Shown here: positions 47,401 to 59,400 of the stretch, piece by piece
Position numbering within the stretch: position 1 is the first letter of the stretch
Layout of the letters: each line of letters opens with the position of its first letter
Assembly (NCBI RefSeq): GCF_905163445.1
Contig: NC_053201.1
Coordinates: 7,388,001-7,452,000, forward strand
Source: Pararge aegeria
Lineage: Eukaryota > Arthropoda > Insecta > Lepidoptera > Nymphalidae
Reading direction: 5' to 3'
Length of the DNA stretch: 64,000 nucleotides
Made by a program: the position numbers and the translations under genes
The notes under the pieces: model-generated
Database searches by the model: none
Told to the model about the DNA's origin: nothing
The model's input: only the letters and a program-made list of their open reading frames with translations

Positions 47401-50400
47401 TCGCGTAAAATCTGATCACAATAGAATTCTGTCTTTTTTAAAGATAAAAACAACGTTTCTGACAAGAAATCTTCGAAGTGTTTAGCGTTAGTTTTATTAT
47501 TTTATAAAGTCTCTGTAATGGTGAGGGTCGTTGACCTCCCGGGCGCACAAGAGAACGCCCGGATTAGGTCCCCGGCAGGGGAAATATTTGTTTTTTCTGG
47601 CCCGGTAATAGATTTAACCCGTGGTCATCATCATCATCATTGGCACTACAGCCTATTGTGGGGCCGGTACTGCTGGATTCGATTTCTCCACCTGTTTCCC
47701 TGTCCCATGTCCGCGAGTTCGGCCAGAGTGTTGCTTGTTGAGTGTTGTGTGAGCTAAAATACATAAGTTGAAACTATTTGTGTTAAAAGAATTTCATACC
47801 TAATGACAAGGTTGTTTGGAAGCAATTAGCTTCGTTCTCATCTTCCAGCAGATATAAGAATGATTGCGAAATTGTAATTTAATAATGTTTGTAAAGAGCA
47901 ACTGCTGAATATCTTCTCTGCTTCTTCTCGGTAATCTGGCCGTTTGAACCGGTGGTAGGGTCAACAAACAGACAGACTTTTAGAGAGTGCTAATATTCAG
48001 CTTATTTAATACTTTTAATAAAAAGATTTTCAATACTTGAGCATGTAAAGTCTATTTTTTCTTACTTTTCTTATAACAATCACAACAATCTTTTTGATAC
48101 TTTTTACTGTAAAAAGTTAAGAAAATAATGAAAACACACATTACATAAAGAAAATCTCTTTTTATTGGGTTTGTTTATTTTATATACTTTACTTTAATTT
48201 AATTAAAAGATTTTTTACAGTAAGATACGCTATGCCGTATCTGCGTGAAAACCCACCATATAATAAACTACTATTTTGTACTAATGACACGTTAATAGAT
48301 TCTATTTAAAATTTATTATGCGTGTTATTTTAAGCCATAAATAATGATATTGTATGCATGAGAATGCTTACTTAATTGGAAAGAGAAAAAACGCTTAGAA
48401 CTAAGTAGGTATGTTAATTAATTAATTTTAAATTTGCGGTCTTAATGGACCATTATTTAAATATAAAAATTAGCGGTTTCAGAAAAACACATCTGGCGCA
48501 GTAATTATTAGATACGTACTAGCTATATCTGTATGTTGTTTTAACTAAAATTATTCCCATGTAATTGATGTAAGGTATAATTTGTATTGTTTAGAATCAA
48601 TTAAGTAATATATTTTTCTGGTGGGAGGCCTCGCCCAAAGGCCCGTGGCTCGTGGTTTCCTACCAACGACAAGTCTGTCTGTTTGTAGTATCTCTACCAT
48701 TAAGCCGGTGCTAGAGTCACTATTTATTTATTTATACTCTTAATTTGCACACATAAAAAATGCAGAAGAAGAATAAAAAAAATATAAACATTAAGTATTG
48801 CTGTGCTTGTCTACAGGGAAGAAAGAGTAGGAAAGAGTTAGGTGTCATCTGAACATTTTAAACGGGTATTACTGTCGTGTATTGATACGAGAATTTTAAC
48901 GGTGAATATTTTTAAGCAGTTCGATGAAATTTTGAGAATGCGTACCTACGAAAATCACTCAATTGTGGATATCAACGATATTTTATAGCTACAGGTTTGC
49001 TATACGTTGGATATTATTTCTAGCCCTAGCCTAACCTCTGAGCCAAATAATATGATATAGGTTAGCCTGGTTAGCTAGAGTTATACTTACGCGCCCTTGT
49101 GCTGTTACCTAAATCGAGGCTACATGTCGCAAACAGTGTGCAAAATTTATGTCGATTTGAATCTTTACTTAAAGTGGGTTTAGGTTGCATCATCAGACCT
49201 TAGGCCTCCATTGACGTAATAGGAACGGTCGTATTTAACATCTGAATGAAATATGGCATGCTGTTAAGAGATAAGTAATGCAATATAGGTCAGAATAGTA
49301 AGTGTACGTGATAGTGGAAGAGCAGGTGAACTATGCTTCTTTGATGAAAGAGACAATATCTGCTCCGCTAGCACTGACAGAGCATGCGTATCTCACGGCC
49401 GTAAATGAAGAGCTTTCTACTTAGTAAATTATGGACAGGGCTTTGTGAAAGGGTATTAATAAATAAATATAAATAAATATAATACGACACTACACACACC
49501 GCCATCTAGCCCCAAAGTAGGCGTAGCTTGTGTTATGGGTACTAAGTGACTGATGAATAATTTTATAAATAGTATACATAAATACTTATAAAATACAAAT
49601 AAACACCCAGACACTGAAAAACATTCATGTTAATGACACAAACATTTGCCAGTTGTGGGAATCGAACCCACGGCCTTGGACTTAGAAAGCAGGATCGCTG
49701 GCCACTGCGCCAATCGGCCGTCTAGAAATTATAATATGAAAACTACTGGACTGGGGATGAACAACATTAAGTTAGTCATAGGGAGTCGTAAGACAAAGGT
49801 GGCACAGGAGCATGGATATCCCATCAAAAGGCCTCTCTATTCCCTATGGATACTAAACGCCTTAAAATTTCTTTTTTGATTACATAAGTCTTAGCCTCTT
49901 AGGATTCCATTTAATGTTTACACAAATAAATACTGTTTTAAGCTTGTCGGAGTCCTTAATCTAAATAAAAAAATCGCCAAATTATTAAAAAAATTATAAT
50001 ATCCAACTTAAATGGTTGGAATACTTTGATTAGCAAAATTAAAAAGAAAAAAATATTAGAAATTGTCTCGAGGTCTTTTTTCATTAAATTCCTCGGCCCG
50101 TGCCTCGAGCACGAGCCAAGTCTCTCTCGCTCATTATTGTTATTCTATTATAATCGTCAAAGCTCGCCAATCCATGTTTTCTATGTAGCTTTTAAGCTCG
50201 AACTGCACTCTTTAGAGAGCTGTACCTAGCAGTCGGATTTTAATAAACTGAACTCTTTTTAGTAATAATGTTTAGTTAGTTTAGTTTTTTTTCCGTTGAA
50301 TGGAAAACTATCGTCTATAAACAGGGCAAAGTCAATACTAAGTAACGCCTGCTTCTATCCAATGATAGAAGCAGTGGATAGAAGCAGCAGGCGCGACTTT

Positions 50401-53400
50401 GCGGAAATCTATGATATGAAAATTAAGCTTAATTTGCTATACTCAATACTTTACAATGAATGATATTGACTTAACAATTATTCACTGTAAAGTCAACATC
50501 TCCTGAGGATGCTCCAGTTTCGGATCGGAACGTGCGTAGAGAGTACATTGCCTAAGATCTGTTTGGTGTGGAGTATAAGGATTGAAGAAATTCACTTTAC
50601 TTACACTTACATTACACCATACAGATTCTCCTGCTTTTCGCGGAATATAGCAAATCAAGCTTAATTTTCATAGTTCAGCAAAGTTTCGTCCTGTGTCCAT
50701 CAACCTGAGGTGTAGGCTTTAAGCGCATGCCCCCTTAGTTACACCGGCAACCACACTTTGCAGACTGGAACGCAGCATATACACAATGCTGTTTGGCGGA
50801 AGAAATAAGTAATCCTCTAGATGAGCCCTGTCACAAAAACTTCTTAGGGTGCCGTCTCCTTACGAAGGTTGGCAATCATTAGGGCTATAGCTGCTTTGGA
50901 CACCGCTGGTCTAAATAATGATTTGGTGCTCTTTCCAAACCATTGTCGTAGGTTTTTGAGCCATGATATTCTTCTCCGGTCAGGCCTTCTTCTGCCTGCC
51001 ACTTTACACCTGCCTGTCACTAAAACATCCAAGTATTTTTATAATTGTTATTAGTGTTTTTACCTACACTTGGAGGAATTATCAATTTTATAAATTTAAA
51101 ATGCATATAAAAAATTTCGGATCCTGTCGGTTCCGAAAATTTTTATATGCATTTTAAATTTATAAAATTAACATCTAAGTACTACTAAAACGAAGATGAT
51201 GATGATGGATCACAAAACATTGCAATCACCGTAGTAGCTGTCATTCAATAGCAATCGACATCAGCTCTTACACTACGCATGTGAGTGCGAGAATGCACCA
51301 TTAGAAATGCATTATTAGTTACATTATGAGACGTATCACATAACTGGGACGCCTTATCGTCGCCCGGTAGTTATGACATGACACTTTTGACGCGTGTAAC
51401 ATTGCACAGTGCACATAAATTATTGTAACTTGTATGGGTAGGTAGATAGAGCGATAACAGAGTGATATTTCTACTAATATTATAAACGTTTCTTAAGTAT
51501 AGTTCAACGGGTACATACCACGATAATATTTTGGATTTGTCGATATTTCGACCCAGTTGCATGGATCGTGGTCACGACGGGACTGCGTAGGCAAGAGATG
51601 TCAAGTTGGATGTCACGGGCAGAATCTGACTACCCGCTTTCGTGTTCTTTCGACAAATCCCAAAATATTATCGTGGTATGTACCCGTTGAACTATACTTA
51701 AGAAATGTTTATTAACCACGGAAATCTTAGTTTAAAATCTTTTATTATAAACGTGTATGAAATTGTGTATGTTTGTTTGTTACTTACTCGTATGTTCGCT
51801 TCAAGTACCGCATTTTCACACTGTTGTAGCTTGAAACGGACATAGGATTTTGTGTATACTATTAGTAGGTACAGTTAAATGATTATAATATAGTATGTAT
51901 GTCATACAAATAGTAGTATTTAAATGGATCCAGCTGTTTGTGTGCTACGATGACATACTCGTAAATATACAAACAGACCGAAAACACGTTGAAATTTATA
52001 ACACCCCTCATTACGTATCGGTGGCTAAAAAAGTTTTAAAACCTTCACGCCGCTAAATGCGTGTGCTTCTGCTAATTAAACACATAAATATGAAGTTTGT
52101 CAGCCATTTTGCTTTATTTATTGCCATTATTAACAAAATGGTCTATATTTACTCCGATATGCGATGATGACGAAGAATAAATCGCCATAAATTACTCCAT
52201 AGAAGACATTATAAAATCTTCAGATGCAAATTTGAGTTTTTGCATCCGAGATAAAGAGCTTCTATTATAATGACCAATGGTAGGTATATTAAAACCAGCT
52301 TTCTTACGCCAATTAAATTTCGCAAGATTTATTGACGTGAATTATGTGAAGTGTTTTTTTTATTAAATTTATCTTTTTCATTCCGGTGGCACAGCACAGT
52401 TTTTAACAAAAAAATACCAAGTGCAAGTGAGTGGAGCGCACAGAAGGTTCCGTACCGTCTTCGTTAAATGCCATAACAATACGACAAAAAACGAGGTGAC
52501 AAAATGGCTGTACCCATTGAATTCAGAACATACGGAATCCTCATTCAGCCATCATTGTGTCCAAAAACAGCCCTGCGCACGTCTCATTTTACACTCGCGG
52601 AATGTTGGTAGCTCAGAAACTTTTTATTGTTAATGCTTCTAACATAGCAGGTAAAATAATTACTGTCTACTGCTAAATAGTTTGAAGTGACTTACTGTTT
52701 GTTCGAGAAACTAAACAAATATTAGTCGTGTACACGGTTTCTGTATGTTATTAATTCAGTGGTTGTACCATACAAATTATTAGTATGGTACAACCACATG
52801 CACCCTTGAGTACGGAACCCAGATTTTTTGTATTTGTTGCTTTCTATTATAATATCTGATTACATTTTAAATTGAAACTTACCTATAAATTACCATAAGT
52901 AAAACAGAGCTGCAGTGACTAGCAAAGAAAGAAAAATAGAAGTCAGTGTTTTTTTTTTTTAATTTTCATAATTTATTTATATACTAGCTGTTGCACGCGA
53001 CTTCGTCTGCGTTTGATTTTGTTTTTTGATGTGGCATTCAATTTAGTTTTAGTTCTAAAAAAAATTAAAATATTCAGCATCGCTAAGCCTTAAATGAGGG
53101 GTTGGCTGCTGCTCTATAGTACAAAAATAATTATTTAAATCGGTTATAATTTTTCGGATTTATGATGTAAAATCGTCAAACACTTTCATCCCCTCTCCCA
53201 AAGGAACCGAACTTAATGTCGGGATAAAAAGTATCCTGTATTACTTCTTACACTTCCAAGAATATGTGTACAAAGTTTCATGAGGATCGGTTAAGTAGTT
53301 TTTGCGTGAAAGCGTAACAAACAAACTTACATTGACATTTATAATATTAGTAGGGATAGGGATAGGGATAGGGATAAGGATAGGGATAGGGATAGGGATA

Positions 53401-56400
53401 GGGATAGGGATAGGGATAGGGATAGGGACAGGGATAGTGAAGTAGGGATTAACAATAACACGTATTCTGCAAATTACAGCTGAAGATGCATATCATTGTA
53501 GATAGCACTGTGACAGACCGATAGACGGAAGGACAAGCATGGACAGACATGGATTAGAAAAGTTGAACTAACATTAAAAAGAGATATTCTATAGCTATCT
53601 TTGTTAATAAATATAATTTTACCTTTAGTTGCTTCCTAACGTACCAGTCGAGTATCCGCGAATTATCGTAGTTATAACAAGAAAATCGGTAACAAAAACG
53701 TGATTGTATAATTGTTAGGTCATTACTGCATTTAAACTAACAATAAATTAAATGATAACACTACAATCTATACGTTATATTTCGGTCAATTATTAGCAAC
53801 AGATGGTTAGATATCGTGTCGAGGTTATTGTTGCAGTTATTTGGGTTAACCAACTAGTGAATAGTAATAAGATGGAAAACCTAGATATTAATTATTTATG
53901 AATGTTTACATTTCATTGTATACTATAGAAAGTTATCGATGCTTACGACCTGCCCGGTAATATATTATTTAGGTGTAAAAAAGGCGTTTTTAATGCTAGA
54001 GAGTGATTAGTATCAAATGGCCTCTTTGCTGCTCTTTATAGTTATTACATTGATTTAATATATTACTAGTATTTATAAGCTCACTGAATTATCACATGGT
54101 GTCATCATCCATCATCATCAAATCAACCGACTGACGTTCACTGCTGGACATACAAACTCCACGATTCTCGGGGCTCCTCGCGACTCGCTTGATGTCATCT
54201 GTCCATCTGGTTGGGGATCGACCAAAGCTGCGCTTACCGGTGCGGGGCTGCCACTCAAACACCTTGGAACCCCAACGTCCATCGGTTCTCTAAACTATGT
54301 GTCCCGCCCATTGTCACTTCAGCTTCGCGACTCGTTGAGCTATGTAACTCTAGTTCTTCTACGGATCTCCTCATTTCTAATTTGATCACGTAGAAATACT
54401 CCTAACATGGCTCTTTCCATCGCCCGCTGAGTGATTCTAAGCCTTCTTATGAGGCGCATAGTTAGCGACCACGTCTGAGACCCGTAAGTGATCACTGGCA
54501 ACACGCTAGATTTTAATAACACTTGTACCTGGGTTGAAAAATGTTGTACCACCTGCAGTCTGTTCTCTTTTTTTTCCTAATTATTCTAAGGTTGCCTGGC
54601 AGAGATTGATATTGAGCTATAAGGCCGCCTTTTGTACTCCACTTCTTTTTTCATGTTTCTTTGTATACATTCTTGATTTGGTGTACAAATAAAGTCATCG
54701 TCAGCATCATGAAATCAACCGACTGAGTGTACACAGGTATTTTGTAGACAAGTACTAGAAAATAGTTAATGCTTTTGTTCCAGCGGTATGTGGACTCATG
54801 CTGGGCACAAGGCTTGGTTTCCTTGAGAGGTGGATGTCAGGAAGAGCGGCGGCTTTAGCATCAGCAGTTAAAGCGCATTTTCGGGCGCAGAGGGATTCTT
54901 ACTACGGTGCACCGCTTTGGAAGTTTGCGCCAACTTCGCTATACAAGACCTTCGTGAGAAGCGAGGAGACTATTCATATGTGAGTTTATTTCCTAAACGT
55001 GTTTTTCGTGACATTTTTGTTTTCAGATGGCAGTACTTACTAGTTGCTCTACAAAAACAAGTCTTATTGAGCGATAAGGTCGTCTTATGAATTTAACTTT
55101 CTTCTTTATATGGCTGTGTCTTCTTGTTTCTAATCTTGATCTGGTACCATTGTATTTCAGTATCTATCATAATGAGAATGTATTTCACGCGAATTTTACG
55201 AAGTAAAAAGGTCAAGTCTGTAGGTTTCTTGTGTTTCTACCAACGGTTCAACAGCCCTACTGTACCGAAAATAAGCCGAAAAGAAACTCAGCAATTGCAC
55301 TTTTCCAGCATTAACTTTTAACAATCACAATTTTTGTGTAAGATGTGTGTTATCTAAGATGTGTTTATAATAATAATAATAATAATAATAAAGCTTTATT
55401 TACATTCCTTACAATTAAATACCTTACTGGCTAAATATAATAGAGTTAAGTAAATACAATTTTCCTTAATCCTAAATTCTTATTTTCTATTTTAATGTTT
55501 TCATAGCTAAGTAATATATTGCCCTTATTGTACTTATACTATCTAATTTACGTAAGGACCGCCAGCAGCGGTAAAAGCCTCCTCCATATTTTTCCATTTG
55601 CACCTGTCCCTTGCAAGAGTACTCCATGTCTTACCCGCAACTTTCGCGATGTCGTCCTCCCATCTTTTCAATGGCCTACCGGGTCTTCTCTTCCAATCCA
55701 TGGGATGCCAGTTGGTAACAATTTTTGTCCATCTACTATCTTGACATCTTTGAATGTGACCCGCCCATCTCCATTTAAGTTGCATAATTAGCTTTATGGC
55801 GTCTCTTGCTTTGGTCTCTCGTCTTATATCAGAGCACCTAATGCGGTCTTTAAGTTTAAGGCCAACTATACTCCTCTCCAAACCTCTTTGACATGTCCTT
55901 ATTTTTTCAATGTCCTGATTGAGAGGGGCCAGGACTGGCATGCATAGGTAAGACATGGTAATATACACGTCTCTAGCGCTTTTGTTTTTAATCTTATTGG
56001 TAAATTTCCTTTAAAAATTTCCTTCATGCTCCAATATTTTTTCCATGTATTGGTGATTCGTCTATCTATTTCTTTGTCAATAGAGTTTTGGAATGAGATC
56101 AGATGACCAAGATAGATATATTCTTCTACGTATTCTATGACTTTCGATTGTATTTGTATCTGACTGCATGTGGAGTTTGTGATAATTTTCGTTTTTTCTT
56201 GATTTATATGCAGACCTACTTTCATACTTTGTAAATTTAATGTTTCCAACATATACTGTAAACCATCTGAACTTTCAGAAAATAGTACTATGTCGTCCGC
56301 AAACCTCAGGTGTGACAAGAAGCTACCGTATATTTTTAGCCCGACGTTGTCCCAATTTAGTGTCCTGAATATATTTTCAAGGACAGCTAAAAAAAGCTTT

Positions 56401-59400
56401 GAAGAGAGCGGGTCGCCTTGCCTTAAACCTCTTTCTAATTTAAATGGGATTCCGACCGTGTCTATACGAACGCTAGATGTACTTTTGTGGTAGAGTTCTT
56501 TTATAATGTCTATGTATTCACTATTAATACCCTGTTCTGCTAGAGCATTCCACATAGCATTATGGGAAATGGAATCGAATGCTTTAGAATAATCGATAAA
56601 TCCAATGTATAATGGTTTTCCATATTCCTTGTATTTTTCTATTATATTTTTTAGTGTGTGAATATGATCTATTGTGGAAAATCCTTGTATAAGTGTCTCC
56701 TAAGATGTGTTTACTGATTATAATATTTAACTACTGGTTTGGTTTATAGATAGATAGATAGATAGATAGATCTTTATTTGCATAATACACACGTTTACAT
56801 AGATGTCATTTAAATATCAATACTACGTTGACTTCGTAGTCACAGTGTATTGCCATTGTTGTCAGTTTTAACATCACGCAGCGACCCCAGTACAAATAGG
56901 ATATAACCTGATAATTATTTGAATGTTGCTAGGATAGTATCAGAACTAATGGAGGAAGCGAGATCGAGGACCCGTGGCGCCGCGCAGGACGACGGCATGC
57001 AGGAGATCTTTCTCAAGATACTCGCTAACCCTGAGTTGGATATGCGAGATAAGAAGGCAGCTGTTATAGACTTTATCACCGCGGGTATCGAAACGGTAAG
57101 ATTTATATCTCCAGCCAAGTAAGAGTCAAATTTCCGCGTTTAGGATTCCGTGTCTCGGAAAGAAACGTATACTTAATTGTTCATTAAGCAAAAATCATGT
57201 CATGCTTTTTTTGCGAATGTAACCACTATCCAGTCAAATTGTTCACGCGTTCATATACTATTGTCCAAAAAAAGAGGTGTCATCGTTTTTTGGGTTCCAC
57301 ATATTATTCCACAATAACTTCTCAATGTCCAAAAAATTTAGGTTGTATAATCTAGCGTTAGAAGATTTACATCATCCCGATCACAAGGTATAGCTTTTTA
57401 GAAAAATTCAACACAGCAACATTTTCATCTGTCGAAATCTGTACCTTGATTGTCATTGGTGTTTTTTATTACTATGCGTTAGTAGGTTTAAAGTAGAGAC
57501 TTACACAGGTTACATTTTTTTCTGTTATAGTTACATAACATATACCTACCTACCTTTACTCACCTTCCGTTGTTTTCTTTCTGTTATTCGTAAAAGCAAT
57601 TCATAACCAAGCTCTTTATTGTTTATGTCATACTTTAAATAAAGAATACGCACACAAATTAGTTATAGGTTTCTTGGTGATATATTTAATCTGATTTATC
57701 TACTAAGTTCTACAAAATACAATGTCAAGGATACCAACTTTGTACCATTTGTAATATTGCATTGGTTTGAGTAGTAACAGTAATTTAATAGATGCAAATA
57801 TAAAATATATATGCCTGCCTTACCCTATTTCCTAAAGGACACCAGTCTTTATTTAATCACGCGCTCTGAGAGGAAAACTTGCTCACCATGGAAAACCAAT
57901 CGAGTATCAGTGGGTTAAGGTAAAAATTTGTTATTGAATAGTTAAGTTATGTTCAATAATGACCCATTGAATTGTTTTCCTGGTTCCTATAATTTTAAGA
58001 GGAAATTATATGACGAGAAATGAAAAACCTTGGTATTGAAGGTGTGAAGTGAAAAAAATTTAGATGCAAGCGATTTGTTGGAAATAAACACCAAAACAAA
58101 TAATTAAACTGGTATGCGTATTATTTCTCAGGTTACACAAACAGTTCTATCGATAATACTCGTTCTGACCTCTAACTTTTCAGCGTTATGTGCGTTTTTT
58201 ACTAAAGAAAAAAATATCGAATGCTCTAACGGTAAAGGAAAAGTTCATAGTGTTCTTAAAGGTGTGTGAAGTGGGCCGGTAATGTATGTAGTAGGTACAT
58301 CCCTACTAATATAATGAATGTCAATGTAAGTTTGTTTGTTACGCTTTCACGCAAAAACTACTTAACCAATCCTCATGAAACTTTGTACACATTTTCTTGG
58401 AAGTGTTAGAAGTAATATAGGATACTTTTTATACCGACATTAAGCTCGGTTCCTTTGGGAGAGGGGATGAGTGTTTGACGATTTTACACCATAACTCCGA
58501 AAAATTATAACCGATTTAAACAATTATTTTTGTACTATAGATGTTATAATTTGTGTTTAATTTTGCCCAAACTGTGGTTGGAGATAGAGAAGGGTTTGGG
58601 CCGTAGTCCATTACACAGACCCAGTGCGAATTGGTAAACTTTACACGCCTTTGAGAATATTATGAAGAACTCTCAGGCATGCAGGTTTCCTCACGATGTT
58701 TTCCGTATCCATTAAAGCAAGTAATATTATAAATTTCTTTAAAAAATATATATATAATAGCCTGAGGTGCGTGCCGAGGACCGAAAGTGAGGCCGAAAGT
58801 CTAACTACTCGGCTATTACCGTTTAAAAATAAACAATAACAGACTATAAAGAAGAAAGATAAAGAAAGAAACAACCCTACCTCCTATGACAGAGGAGGCC
58901 TGTGCCCATCAGTGGAAGTCACTAGGCTAACGGATGATAGTATTATTGACAAACATTCCCTTTGTTTCAGCTGGCGAATAGCCTCGTCTTCCTTCTATAC
59001 TTGTTAAGTAGTCGAGCAGATTGGCAGCAAAAGATACGATCAGAATTACCCTCCTGTGGAGAACTGCGTATAGAAGAATTGGCAGCGGCTCCGTCTGTCC
59101 GCGCTGCTGTTAATGAGGGCTTCAGACTGTTGCCAACTGCGCCATTTCTCGCGAGGTTGCTGGATACGCCTATGACAATCAGCGGAAATCGGCTGCCAGC
59201 TGGGGTAAGGTCTATATGGTTTGTTGTGATTTTGACTTGAGTGTTATTACTTACTATCTGTAAGTACCTCTTCCCGTGGATGTCGTACGAGGAGATTAAG
59301 GGCATATAACGGAGATCTGGCAGCATCTTCCTCTGTGCTACTACTACCATGTGATCACCAACCCGACTGCCCAGCGTTGTGATTATGGGCAAACAATACA

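Noticed and set aside
53351..53440. Telomere-like array
   Set aside because: The unit is TAGGGA, not the insect TTAGG, and it extends the end of a known dispersed repeat within an intron.
55543..56555. Two minus-strand frames (141 and 218 codons) as host genes
   Set aside because: They encode reverse transcriptase motifs and a retroelement C-terminus, with a target duplication around the whole unit.
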